Assembly (NCBI RefSeq): GCF_030272615.1
Contig: NC_081411.1
Span: forward strand, 39,547,140-39,611,139
Length of the DNA: 64,000 nt
Direction: 5' to 3'
Source: Cryptomeria japonica
Lineage: Eukaryota; Streptophyta; Pinopsida; Cupressales; Cupressaceae
The translations under genes were made by a program, and so were the position numbers. Positions 1 through 12,093 of this stretch are shown piece by piece (positions within the stretch are counted from its first letter, which is position 1; each line of letters starts with the position of its first letter). The notes beneath the pieces were generated by a model. The model saw only the letters and a list, made by a program, of their open reading frames with translations. It had not been told where the DNA came from and did not search any database.

Positions 1-1459
1 CAGCTGAGCTTAGTGTAAAGAAAAACGTTGGTGGACCTAACTGTTCTATCATTGTGGTAAGGTCTCTACGGGATTTTCTCCAAAATGTGTGTGTGCCGCG
101 CAAGGAGGCAACATATCGCATGATGTGATTTGGTAATTCATTTGATGATGTGTTATGTAAGTACTCTCTTAGGCCATGAAGGTTCATTGGAAGAGAATCT
201 TCTAAATTTTTCTTTATCAAAATAGTACCTGATTGATGAGATCGATGCCTCATCATAAGATTATAGATATAATATCTAAAACAGTCATGTTGGCCAAATC
301 TTTGATCATAATTTTTAATCAAGTGCAAAGTATATTCATGTAAATGTACACGTCTTGTTCTATCTTGAAGTGGTAAAGCCAATCCATTACAGAACAATGT
401 TGGGAATGCCATTGTAAGTAGGCTTTTCATATTGTACTCATTAATAGGTGATGTACTGATTTGTGGCCAAGGGAAAAGATTGTTGTCGACATTATCTAGA
501 TGTAGGATTGTCTTTATTGCATTGAGTTTAGGTATTGAGGATGGAAGTCGTGGAATGATTGAACAAGAGTTTTCTATTACTTATTCTTGATTGTTGATGT
601 TGGCTACATCAGGAACTTCTTTTATCGGTTCTTCTTGAGGTCAAGTTACTAAATGTAAAAGATCTGAAATGTAAGTGTTGGACTCAGGTAATAATTGTAC
701 CGCATCCAAATCAATGACAACATCTTGATAGTATTGGTCATGCTTAAGTTTGTAAGTCAATGCATTCATGACGTGAAACCTATTAACATATCAGTCATAA
801 GTTAACCCTTTTAGATTAGTTCTACGGACAATAAGGATTTCTAAATGTTGAATTTTGCATGGCAAGGATAACACAATTTCTGAAATATCTTGTGGGAAGT
901 TAATTGTATGACTTGAATACTTATACTGTCCTCCCCTTTCATGCGTAACTTGCAAAATAGGAGCAATCCTTGCTATGAGCATTTCTTCTACTTGAGAAAC
1001 ACACTTTAAAATAGAAGGCTGCTCACATGGGTCCATATTGTTTGATGAAGAGAAACGGTGGACTCCTCTTTCAGCAGAACATCTCATGCATATAACTGCA
1101 TGGTTGACATTTTTAATAGTCATGCCCACATAGATTTCTCTACAAATAAAACATGCATCCGTGAGCTCCAGCACATGATTTTTTTTTCGGAAGTTAGATA
1201 AAGCATGTAGGAATGAAGGAGTCTGTAGGGTGAGTTCAGGAGCAGTTGAATGTGTTTGAGGCACATTACTTGGCTCAAGGTTATTGCCTTCTATTTGTAA
1301 TAGATTCTCTGAGTTACTATCAAATGTTTGTTGTGCATGACACTTCATTTGGTGTTTGTTGGAGATATTGCCTCTATTCCTTGCATAGTAAGTTCTATTT
1401 GTTTGCTTCCTTCTCCATTTGATGTCATCGCCTTGTTGAGTGGAAGGTTCAATAGATAT
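1..1459 (-). pseudogene. Helitron Rep/helicase (RepHel), N-terminal part, broken and leaving the window
   Basis: In a Helitron this protein nicks and unwinds DNA for rolling-circle transposition. The frame starts near 1459, probably at a splice acceptor. It holds a cysteine-rich zinc-finger-like part (CFIC, then CMRC near 1080-1150), then the conserved stretch NNMDPCEQPSILKCVSQVEE, then RGGQYKYSSHTINFPQDISE. These match the region before the Helitron_like_N domain. Further along come LFPWPQISTSPINEYNMKS (about 420-480), AFPTLFCNG and VASLRGTHTFWRKSRRDL (about 60-120), which belong to Helitron_like_N. In-frame stops lie at 791-793, 641-643 and 581-583, so the copy is dead. The HUH nuclease and helicase domains would lie left of position 1. 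Family assignment is firm; exon limits are inferred. Confidence 0.85.
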
Positions 1460-2121
1460 CTAATAATTGTAAGAGAGGTGTGTTAGAATTCTAATAATTG
1501 AAGAGAGAAAGCATTGAAGTATGCATGACAACAACCATACACTTACTTTCTCTTGTTTTAATGGGTTTGTAAGAAATTCAATGCATCTATGTAGGCATAT
1601 AATATATAATTCTGATGTTGGATATTTGTATATAGATTAACATGTGTGTATATATATGTACTTGAAAAAATATATACATTCATACATACATATGTACTTA
1701 GATATTTGTATGTATGCAAATACATTTTCAATTTCAACAAGGCATATACATATATATAAATATGTGTAAATCTATATAAACTTATGTAAGAAGTAATATA
1801 TGCTTTTTGTGCAGTTTTTTGCGTGCATACAAATGGTCTTGGCTTGTTAGTATAGACATGCTTGGTTGAGTAGTATTCATAAACGAATGGGAATTGAAAA
1901 TTGGTTAATTTAATCTGTAATGTTACTTTGCTTAGTTTTGTGGTGGTCATTTTGTTGTGAAATGTATTTGTTGTGCAATTGTTCAATTTACTAATGTGTA
2001 GTTTGTTGAGTGTAGAGTTTACCTATGAGTTTTCTTCCCAAAGCCATTATTGAAATATACATATACATAGATATATAAAATTATATATACATACATATGT
2101 ATGTATATATACATAGAAATG

Positions 2122-2124
<3 letters not shown>

Positions 2125-2154
<30 letters not shown>
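2125..2154. repeat. (TA)n microsatellite
   Basis: An uninterrupted AT/TA dinucleotide run of about 30 bp in the Helitron spacer. Confidence 0.95.
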
Positions 2155-2158
<4 letters not shown>

Positions 2159-2294
2159 GATTTTTATATTTGGTATTTTGTTTATAATTCTGGGTACAAT
2201 AACATTTCAAAAATATGATTATGGATATATATTGCTCCATATGTATATATTTATACATATATATAGATATATATACAAATATATACATGTACAA

Positions 2295-2305
<11 letters not shown>

Positions 2306-2346
<41 letters not shown>
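2306..2346. repeat. (GT)n microsatellite
   Basis: About 20 perfect GT units directly after a short TA run. Shorter TA and TTTA tracts follow at about 2405-2435. Confidence 0.95.
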
Positions 2347-2349
<3 letters not shown>

Positions 2350-3571
2350 AATAGATATGCACAAATAGAAATACATATATATGTTTATATATGTATAAAT
2401 TTCCTATATATATATATATATTTATTTATTTATTTAAAGATACTTATATGTTTACATATCTTTAGACTATATTTTGTATAAAGAAATATACATAAGTAAG
2501 TTTATATGACACATAAAGAGAGCAAACAAAGATAAAAATGCAAGAAATGAAATGAATTGGAAAGTGCATTGACCTGTAAGTACTTATATATGAAACAAAT
2601 TTGAAGGAAACTATTTTTTTTCTGGAAGGTAAGTAACTAGCATACATGAGTATGCAGTCTCTATATAGGAATATAGATAAGCATGTTTACATCATAGACA
2701 AAGACAACAATTAAAGCTAAGAATGCAAGGGAAAAAGGATATTGAAAAGTGTGCTAACTTTGTAGAAGCATCATAGTTGAAGAAATTAATTGCTGGAAAA
2801 TTATTAATGTATGAAAGGAATAGAAAATTGCAATTTTTAGATAAATGTAAATATGTAATTATACACCAAAAGATGAACAATAAGTACTTGTATATGGGAG
2901 AAATCTCAAGGAAACCAAATTTATTCTGCAAGGCAATTAACTAGCATAGATGAGTTTGCAGTTAAACATATTGTGCAATGCAGTGGCGAGTACTTCTAGA
3001 AGAGTTTGAAACCTTGCATAGTTAGTTGTTTGTAAACATATAAATATATCTATATGCAGAGATGCACATTCTTACTATTCAATATGCAATTGCAGATGTA
3101 AATATTGACATGTGTGTGTGCATTTTTAAATTAAATATAGATAGTTATTGAGGTAGGAATTTTCTATTATAATATTTATGCATACATAAATGGACTAATT
3201 TTAATTGTAATATGACATGCAAAAGTAATAAGCATGACAGTAGGAAAGTTTATGTGATAAGGAAATAATTGCAAAGAGATAACAGTAAAATTTTAATGAA
3301 ATTTGTTATTTATGTAAGAAATATACATATACATATATATAGAGGTACTTGTATATTCATAGAAATTAATCGTGTATATTTGTAAGTAGAATTGTCTCAA
3401 TATACAAAAAAGTTCTACATAATGCAGGATGGAAAGGAACAATGATAAGGCTATCAAGACATCCGTATGCAGAGTTATGTGTAGGATTGTAGTAATATAA
3501 AATATGTAAAATTTGGAATGTGGTGTTTCATTAACAGAAAGCATTGTAATCAGGCAGGATGCCTAGTATAG

Positions 3572-5789
3572 CTAAGCCTGTGTAGAGAGGCGAGCAATCT
3601 CTGCAAGTAATCCATCACACTCAGTTTTATAATCAACAGAGTAGATTTTGTTGATTGTAACCTTCATCTTTGATTCAGAGTTGTACATGTCAGTAGAAAC
3701 CAGCAAAGTGAATGAGTAGCGATGTGAGATAAGTTTATTAAACATAGAGAAAGGTGTTTGTGTTGTTGTGGCATCATTTTACAGCACATAAAGATCTTTT
3801 GCAGTTTTCTTTATCAATTGAGTTCCAACCTCATCGAAAGCAGTAGCCCAAATAGTACCTGTTGCATCTTGTAGTTTCATTGGTAAAAGGTAATTGTAAT
3901 TGCATTATGCCATGGTCATTTCACATCTAGGACAGAACCATGAATCATCAACCTATTGAGTGCATTTTCTTTTAGTAGGTTTTTCATTTACTTTTAGTGG
4001 ACAAGTTGCATAATAGAAAGTTTTATCTGTTACATTTAAATAAATCTCAAAACAACCAATAAAGTGGTTTGAATAGTTTCTAGTTTGACAGTCATAGGTT
4101 CACACATTGATGAAATAGTCATTCTAGTGTATTTACCATCAATGTGAGTAATTCATGTAGAGAAATCTTGAGTATGCAAGGGAAGATTTCCTCTTAACAT
4201 TAGGGCTTCTACCTCTGGGAAAGTAGGATTAATATGTAATGTTGTTGGAGATGTCATGTTAACAACCTTACCATTAAAATACCCCACACAACCATTACGT
4301 ACATCAAGTATAAGAATACCATAAAAAATTAACATATTTTTTAAATCTGGTCCTCTTTGTTCTGGTGTTGGACCCCATAGGTTGATAGCAATTGTTGAGC
4401 CAGAGAGATCATTAATTCTAACAACTCACTTTTGTGTTTGACTGCGATCTTTCCTATGGAATGGAATGATATCTCCAACATGTACAACAACACCAATGAT
4501 TTCAACTAATGTATTATCAGTTAGCTGAAACACTTCACTAATAGGGATGAAAGGGGAGTGGTCTTGATTTGGTACATCATCATGGTTGCAAAGTTTTAAT
4601 ATGGAGGCATTAGATAGGATGATCCCTAAATGGCTTTTCAATTTGTTGTACCTTGTGTTTGCCTCCTTAATGGACCCCTTACAAATGACATAATGGGAAC
4701 CTACCTCCGCACAGTCACAATGTAGTTGAGCTTCGTCAAAACATGTAACTCAAACTTCATAGCACTCAGTGTCGACAATGTCAAAACTAGAGACATGGCC
4801 ATTCTTAGTAGTTGTACTGTATGACCGTATAGGTCATTTATGAGTAACGCTACCTTTGATCATCCATTTGTTTTGGTATGGATTTAAACTTTTTATTGGG
4901 CTTATATTTTTTGAGGTTGCACTTTGTGGGGATGGTAATTCAATAGCAAACTAAAGGGAATGTTTAGAGGATGATGGTGTATCTTCACTCATCATTTCTG
5001 GTTGTTGTTCTTTGAACAGGTATGTCAGTTAGTCAAAGAATTAACAATCACTTATTTTACTTGTAAACTAAGTATTATAATAGTATTGTCAAATGAAAAT
5101 ACTTTTCTTTAAGTTTCTATGGATTGTAGTTGTGAACAATTAAATAGAATGAAGGATATTGTATTTAATAAACATACTATATTTCCTACCTTGTGTTTCA
5201 TACATATCTACAAGTATAACTAGACAAAAGTCCACTATTGAGCCTATTTTTAGGGCATCTGAATCTATTAGAGTGGTATACTTAGAAAGCAAAATTGCTA
5301 ACTGCATGTATGTGTCATCAGACAACACTAGTTTGTATATGTTTTTATCATCTTTGCTACCCATAATTTTCTGGAATGATAAAACTTGGAGTAATGCAGA
5401 AGGAGGCTCATCCCTAGCATTGATAGATTGAATTTCACATGCGGTAGGGGCATATTATTGGGTATTTTTCTATAAAAAGATAATATCAATATTGAGGACT
5501 TAATGCTAAGGGCTACAAAGACATATATATGGTAATTCTTTAACGTATAGTTTATTTTTTTGGAGTCTATGCAATTAAAGTATCTAAATTATAGAATTTG
5601 TAACTATATTTGTGTATGTTAGAAAAAAGGGTGCATGTCAAAATGGAAGGGATGGAATAAAAAAGAAAGATATCTTATGAAAGTAATGACAACAAAGTTG
5701 TGTTTTTGAAAAGGTATGATGTATTAGCTTACCGAAGTATCCATTGTGGATTATTGTACAGATTCAGAGGTGGCTGATGTAGATGACAT
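3572..5789 (-). pseudogene. RPA70-like single-strand DNA-binding protein of the Helitron (spliced, broken)
   Basis: RPA70 binds single-stranded DNA, and plant Helitrons often carry such genes. Exon 1 appears to be 5733-5789 (ATG at 5789, donor gtaag). Exon 2 is about 5190-5469 and matches the RPA N-terminal domain (YKLVLSDDTYMQLAILLSK, then LKIGSIVDF). Exon 3, about 5010 down to 3572, gives in order the linker IKSLNPYQNKWMIKG, OB fold A (HVSSFDIVDTECYEV, then CKGSIKEANTRYNKLK), OB fold B (VVRINDLSGSTIAINLWGP), and the zinc-binding C domain (WFCPRCEMTMA, then TGTIWATAFDEVG). Stops occur in exon 1 (5751-5753), in exon 3 at 4426-4428, and elsewhere. Domain order matches full-length RPA1. It lies upstream of RepHel on the same strand. 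Confidence 0.8.
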
Positions 5790-8156
5790 TTTGGATGGAG
5801 ATATTTAAATTTGAGAGGAGTCTCAGGGCTAAACGTACATGCTAGTACAGGTTATTAACAAGTAATTGATTTTTTTGGTATGGATAAGTTTAATTTATTG
5901 GAAGAATGTAATATTATACAAATTATCCTCAAATAAAGATATCGACACATAAAGATATGTTGATAAATGAAAAAAATAATGAGTTGGAAAGTATTTTGCA
6001 TCTTTGGAAAAAAATACAAAAAATGAGGGAATCATATTTGCAGGGAACAAAGATGTACTTTTCAAGAGAAGGATAATTTACCTGTTTGTTAGAGTAGAAA
6101 CGGTTTCAAATTCAATTTGATGAAAGAAGTCATGTCGTCTAGACTGGTATATTGCCTTGGAGAATAAAGTTGATTGTGATCCTATTATGACATTAAAAAT
6201 ATTCTATTAGAAGAGATTGAATGATATAATGGATTGTGAAATTTACCGCTGAGGATTAGTACCTAACTAAATCCTAGTAAATACGAAAGTTGTAGACCAA
6301 AAATAATCATAATTTGTAGTCTGTTATTTTTTGTTGTTTCATTATCTTAATCTAATTTTAAAATGTCTTTTATGTATCCACATATGTATGCCTTTAGGTA
6401 TCCATTAGGTTGGAATAGGAAAACCAACTGAAAAATTAACATAAACAAAAGAAAAATTGTATCAACATTTTGGTGCATCGATGTTTCTATTAGATTACTT
6501 GTAATAGGCATACAAGTACAAAAAAACAAAGTTCTAGTTTACGATTGAGACATATAACAATTAAGTATGAGGATCATAGAGTTTACTTTGAATCTCAAAA
6601 TATAATCATAAGATGAGTTCAAGTGATGAATGTCTTAGTAATTAAACAGAGGCAGTATCTACCGATGCAACCCATCCAAGTTGGTTATCATTCCACTTAA
6701 GGATTTTGTCTCCTAGAATAAAAATGGCTAGTGGATCTGTTAACTGTTCAACAGTTGGTATTGGAAGAGGGCATAATACCATAATATGTATGGAAGAAAC
6801 ATGAGTGGCATGAATAGGAGGGGGTTTGTTTATTGCTTGGTCATTTTACATTCATGTTGATGAATCAACTTTCTCAGGTTGTCCTTTATCTTGTTTCTCT
6901 CTTGCAACAACTTCACAATGACACTATTAATGTCCTCTATTTCTTTGATTGCTTTATGCATTGTACAAATTTGATTGTGTTAATGTGGCTCTATTATGTG
7001 AGAACCAACAAATCAAAATAAATCATTAAACAAGTTAATACTGGAAAAAAATCTAGCCAATATGAAAGAAAATTAAAAAATTGTTGGAAAATGCAAAAAA
7101 ATAATTTATTGACTGGTTCCAAGAAACATGAACTGAAAAAAATAAACAATTGAAAACTTGCAGGGTAGGAAGAATGCAGATGAAAATAAGAACTGAAATG
7201 AAAAAAGAAAAAAATCATACATATGAATTTCATTTAATAAATTACACATTTCCTTTACACTTTAGGAAAAGTCAAATTGTACACGAATAGCTACCAACTG
7301 ATAGAAAACAAGCACGGTGGAGTGTCTTACGATCTCTTAACACGCTACCAGCACCAAGACACCAAAAAGTTCAGGATTCATGTCAAACGATGGAGGCAAG
7401 CCCAAGTATGGTCACCGACAACACATCACCAACGTCGTGAGAAAAACAAACCAACCACTATAAAATAAGTAGGCTATAAAGTCTTACACCTCAGCAAGCA
7501 GAAGCCCCCACTAAAAGCCTATAACCTTAATTAATATGCCTAGAACATAATTATAGAGGGCCATATGATGTTCATGATCACTAACAAATTTAGGCACATA
7601 AATGTATTGTATAAATATTTATAGGGGGTCATACGAGGTTCATGATCAATAACAAAGTTACTCAGATAAATGTACTGTATAAATCTGGAGGGTTGTGGCT
7701 AACTTGGTTATTGATCACGCATCAACTATGGCCCTATATAATTATGTTTCTTTGTATGTATGCATATCTTGAAGTTAGTGCTTCCTATCGAAAGTAGGTT
7801 GACAGGGCACTACACCATTGTACTTTTCAAATGTTGTGACATAAAGCTAGGTTTTTGTGTTATCTGTTATTGTTTGCAAAGTCAGATTATTTTGGTTTTA
7901 TTACGGTTTGTTTTGTGTTGTTTTTTTGTTTTCTAATCTGCCTCTCATTGTTTTTCTTTTGAAGGTTGCAGTGCTTTTAGATTGTAGGTTTTTGTGGTGG
8001 TCGACATCCAATAGTTTAATGCCTTACACCTGCAGGGTTGTGATTTAGTGTAGGTCCATTACAATGGTGTAAAACTCTGTATAATTATTAGTATACTATC
8101 TGCCTAACTTTTTTATTTACAATAACTGACTATCAATATTTGGAATATATATTATC
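5790..8156. other. Non-coding AT-rich stretch
   Basis: No recognisable coding sequence. Short open frames on both strands have no family features. The 5' end of the Helitron (a TC terminus on the minus strand) should lie in or near the left part, but I could not place it. About 7270-7480 is less AT-rich than its surroundings, with no recognised content. The inverted repeat 7546-7746 is listed separately. Confidence 0.5.
7546..7746. repeat. 201-bp inverted-repeat element (MITE-like)
   Basis: The left arm begins cataattatagagggccata (7546) and the right arm ends with the reverse complement of cataattatatagggccata (7746). The arms pair imperfectly over about 46 bp. Between them, a unit of about 65 bp (7556-7620) is repeated directly at 7620-7684; both copies contain gttcatgatca and end in gtataaat. 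No convincing target-site duplication was seen. Confidence 0.55.
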
Positions 8157-9217
8157 TATTGGTATTATGGATGTGTTACATTAGTTTTGTCATTGATGTC
8201 AACACTTATCCTTCTGGAGATCTATGGTTATGTTGAACCGGCACCTTGTTGTTCATTGGCATGTTCAGTGACTTATGCACAGTCACTAGTATATTGTTCA
8301 CCAGCACAAAGGATGACTTGTTATCATCTGAAGATCACTTGGTTATGTCGAATACATGGTTTGGATACTTGGTTTGGGTATTTTGGTTATTGGTCTAATC
8401 GGGTTGACATATTTGTTGTTACTAGAGAATTGGTCTAGGTTATGGACCGATATGCATTATCTATTCCATATCAGCATGACACGTTATGGGGATTATTTAT
8501 TGACTGGATATTGTTGTAAATGTATTGAGCCGACATGATGCATCACATCTTGAATTATTTAATTGTAATATTCTTAGTGATCTGACCTACATATTTGGTC
8601 TTAGGTTTTGGTATATATACAAGATCTCATTAGTGAGATAATGTAATAGGAATGTAATGGTATATGGTATATGGTATATGGTTTTGTAACAAGGTATGTG
8701 CAAATATTGAAGATCATATGAGAAGACCATAGAGAAGGGTCAAGGAAGGTTTGAAGGTGATTATTAGAGCTTAACCGGTACTAAATCCAGCATTGGAGAT
8801 TCTACTTTGAGTAGTACATTATCATTGGATTTAACCATCCAATTGTAGTCAGTGTGACTCTTATTGTGTGATTGAGCAGTGAGCTCTCGGCAGTTGGCCT
8901 TTCTGCATGTGCAGACCCCATTCGTATACACATACTATCTGCAGTAGTACCATTTGATTGTGAGTGAGGTTTCCCACCGTGGTTTTACCCCTTACAGGGT
9001 TTCCACATACAAATCTCTTTGTTATGAGTTGTGGATATTATTTCTCTTTATGTATTATGCATTGATTTTCACCAGTATTAATATTAACTGCTAATCTCTC
9101 AACCGACATTAAGTGGTTTATCGGTATTATGCATCAAGTTTGATTAAGTTATATTTGTGTTGAAATTAATAGACAACTGATTCACCCCCCCTCTCAGTTA
9201 CTTCCCGACTTCTAACA
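8157..9217 (+). repeat. Copia-1 5' LTR
   Basis: About 1061 bp. It starts TATTGGTATTATGG (the canonical TGTTGG with G changed to A) and ends ctctcagttacttcccgacttctaaca just before the primer-binding site. A TATA-box candidate lies at 8612-8619. The start is fixed by alignment with the ends of the Copia-4 LTRs. Confidence 0.85.
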
Positions 9218-9232
9218 ATTGGTATCAAAGCC
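9218..9232 (+). other. Copia-1 primer-binding site
   Basis: attggtatcaaagcc directly follows the LTR terminal CA. It matches the TGGTATCAGAGC pattern complementary to plant initiator-Met tRNA 3' ends, with one change. Confidence 0.85.
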
Positions 9233-9274
9233 AAGTCCTCTTTTTGTAGAAGTCTAACAGCTTGAGGAGATTCT

Positions 9275-10416
9275 ATGGCAACAAACATTTTCAGGAAGGA
9301 CAGTCTGAAACTTGATGGAACCAACTATGGTATATGGAAGATCAAAATGGAGACACATCAAATTTGCATTGGAAGAGACATATGGGATGTTACAAAGAAT
9401 GTCTATGTTGGTCCTACACCAAATCAACCTAATCCACCAACATTGGGTAAGGATCAAGAGAATGATTGCAAAGCAAGAGAAGCACTTTTGAGCGCTTTGT
9501 CAGATCAGAAAATCATGGGATTGTAAGACAGATCTACTGCTAAATCTATTTGGGATAAATTGGAGACATTTAATGAAGGAGATACTACTATTAAAACTGC
9601 AAAACTGGAATGCTTCTTGGTTAGTTATGAAAATTTGAAAATAGAAGAAGATGAAAGAATTTTTGCTTTTATGGAAAGGGAATGAAATTGTTTTGGGAAT
9701 ACAATGTTGTGGAGGATCCTTAAGTGAAGATGAAACTATTTCTAAAGTTTTAAGAGAATTTCCACTGACATATAAAATGAAAGTAACTACTATTAATGAG
9801 TTGAGAACAATGCCTAATACATCAATATCTAGAGATACCTTGATTGGAAAACTTTCAACATTTGAGCTTCAGGAATTTGGTCATGTTGCTACAATTAAGA
9901 CAGATTTAGCCTTCAAAGCATCATCATCTGCAACATCATCATTTGACAAATCTGATTGGAAAACACATTATGCAAAAGAACTTGAAGATATCAGAAAGGA
10001 AAATGAAGAACTTGAAGAACTTGAAGCACTATTTGCAAGGGAAATGCCTAAAGGTCCTCTTGGAAGTATGAAGATAAAGCACAATTTAAATGTTTTAACT
10101 ACAATAAAGTTGGTCATATGGTGTCTAAATGTCTTAATAGACATGAAAGATTGAGAGAGGGAGCTAAAAGGACATATAAGCCTAACCCTAAATATCAAAT
10201 ATACAGATTTAAGAGGAACACAAAAAAATCATGTTACTATGTCGATGAAGGAGTTACTGATGATTCCGATGAAGAACCAACAAACAATGGATCAACTTTT
10301 GTAACAATAAAAGAAGATCAACTGATACCTACTATTCCACTGGTAGAGCATGCCCTGATAGCTTAAATTGAAGAAAAGGATTAATTGATTATAGATTCTG
10401 GATGTTCACATCATAT
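9275..10416 (+). pseudogene. Copia-1 gag and start of protease, broken
   Basis: Gag forms the particle core and binds RNA. The ATG at 9275 lies 58 bp after the LTR and opens MATNIFRKDSLKLDGTNYGI, the same start as its relatives. A stop lies at 9524-9526 and a frameshift near 9660. The zinc knuckle near 10090-10130 reads CFNYNKVGHMVSKC, so its second cysteine is tyrosine. Acidic and basic linkers follow. The frame then stops after ALIA (near 10365) and reaches the protease motif IIDSGCSHH at about 10389-10416, where the element is cut. Integrase and RT are absent. Confidence 0.8.
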
Positions 10417-12052
10417 TGGTGCAAGAGCACCTAGGACCTAGGCTAATAGTCCTTTCTCAATTTTGGCTTGTACTGACCCTAGCCAAGTCAGTAGTGAATA
10501 AGAACTCCAAGAGGGTCCAAAAGTTATTATTTTGAGTCAATGTAGGCCTAGGTTGAGTTCATTCTTCTTAGGTTTGCATTTTTGTGTAAATAGTGGTTTG
10601 AGTAGGTAGTTGACCTTCTTGGTGGTCAAAAGTGTCAAAATTTGGTATAGGTATTAGTGAGGGTTAAATTAGTCTTAGAAATTTTTTTAAAGTCATGAGC
10701 AATGACTTAGAATAGGCCTCATAGGTTGAGAAGGCCAAAAGGTGAACAAGTGCAAAGTTGCAAAAAGTTGTCATGACAACCTTTGTGACAACTTTTGTCT
10801 TAAAATTGGTTAGCGATGGAGTTAGGGATTGTCCAACACCCTAGAATGACTCCACACATGGGAAATAATGTAAGAACCCTCTCTTTCATGGTTACCAAGG
10901 TTGGAGAGTTCTTTTTGTAAGTTCAACAATCTGAAACTACTCATTTTCAGACTAGTTGGCAGCATTTTGGTTTGTTTTTACTCATTTTGGAATTAAAAAT
11001 GGATTGAATCCATTGATAAAATAATGGATTTAATTTATTTAGTGTGTTACAGTGTTATAGGTTCCATTTCAAGCTTTGTAGATACTTTGTATTAGTGTTT
11101 TCTTATTTTGGTTTGTAAACAACCAGTTTTGGCTTGTATATAGCAGTTTTATGCAAAATGGTTGCCCCATTAATTCCACATGTGCTACTGTCATAGATTG
11201 TTGGGACATAAAGTGAAACCACCTATATAGTGTACATATATAGGGGAAATTTATGGAGATGAGTTTCAATATGACTATCACCTTGTTCTAGGCGAGTCCA
11301 GGAGCAATTTGGTTAGAGGAGACAAGGTGAAAATGATGTGCAAAGTGCAGGGTTAATCCCATATCACCATCTAAGTTTTTGGAGGGGTCCATGAAGTTGG
11401 GATAGAGTTTCCATTTCAAGGAGGATCTTTGACTAAGTCATTTATTGCCCAAACCACAACTTGACTAGTCACTGTCGACTAGAAGGCCAAGAAAACCCTT
11501 CCAAACCCTTATTTTGGGGTTAGCATATTGTACGGTGGAGTAAGGAGCCAAAACCAAAAAAAATAATTGAGGTTAGATGAACCATTGAAGGAAATACAAA
11601 CTTGTTAGGGGGATTTTGGACCATTTTCATTCAAGCCCTAAAAAAACAAGATTTTGGAGGCCTAATTAGGGTTCATTCCTTGTAGCCCTTTTCTAGGCAA
11701 AATGGTGAAATTGGTAAGATACCTAATGATTGAAAACTTCAAATGGACCCTAAATGAATTCAAAATATATTAGAAGATACCTCCATACCCTTGCATCAAC
11801 TCATGACAGTAGGAGGTCAATTTGACAAGTTGAAGCCAAGAAAGCCATAATTGAGCACATGAGAAGCATTGAGAATTGGTAGGGTTCCTAGCCAATACAC
11901 TTGAAGAAAACACCTTGGAGTGGTCACAAAACAAGCCCTAGAAGAGATTGAGAAGGAATTGGAGGTATAGAATTCAACTAGGCCAGGAGAGTTGGTGGAA
12001 TTAAGCAACACCAACCAGGTGAAGTGTTGAGCAAACTAGGCATACCCCATCA
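10417..12052 (+). repeat. Gypsy-1 5' LTR
   Basis: About 1636 bp, starting TGGTGCAAGAGCACC and ending accccatca. The primer-binding site TGGTATCAGAGCC is at 12056-12068. There is no second copy in the window to confirm the ends; the left limit is set by the break in Copia-1 coding and the right limit by the primer-binding site. It includes no plausible coding sequence. Confidence 0.7.
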
Positions 12053-12055
12053 AAT

Positions 12056-12068
12056 TGGTATCAGAGCC
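12056..12068 (+). other. Gypsy-1 primer-binding site
   Basis: TGGTATCAGAGCC, a perfect match to the usual plant initiator-Met tRNA primer complement, sits 3 bp after the LTR end. Confidence 0.85.
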
Positions 12069-12093
12069 TATAAGATTTGGGCTAGAAGAGTTG

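Larger units (their letters stand above)
1460..3571. other. AT-rich spacer between the two Helitron genes
   Basis: No coding sequence is supported. The stretch is AT-rich, with many TA and TG dinucleotide tracts. Open frames here translate to tyrosine/isoleucine runs produced by the microsatellites and are not genes. It probably holds intron, UTR and spacer sequence of the Helitron. Confidence 0.6.
8157..10416 (+). mobile_element. Copia-1: 5' part of a Ty1/copia retrotransposon, cut at the protease
   Basis: It consists of a 5' LTR (8157-9217), an initiator-Met-type primer-binding site and a gag frame, and ends inside the protease motif where Gypsy-1 begins. Its LTR, leader and gag match Copia-3 and Copia-4 closely, so it belongs to the same family. 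No 3' half is recognisable in the window. The five bases before the LTR (ttatc, 8152-8156) would be its left target duplication, which cannot be checked. Confidence 0.85.

Noticed and set aside
1558-2481. Open frames rich in Tyr, Ile and Val on both strands
   Set aside because: They are translations of TA and GT microsatellites and AT-rich spacer, with no domain and overlapping on both strands.
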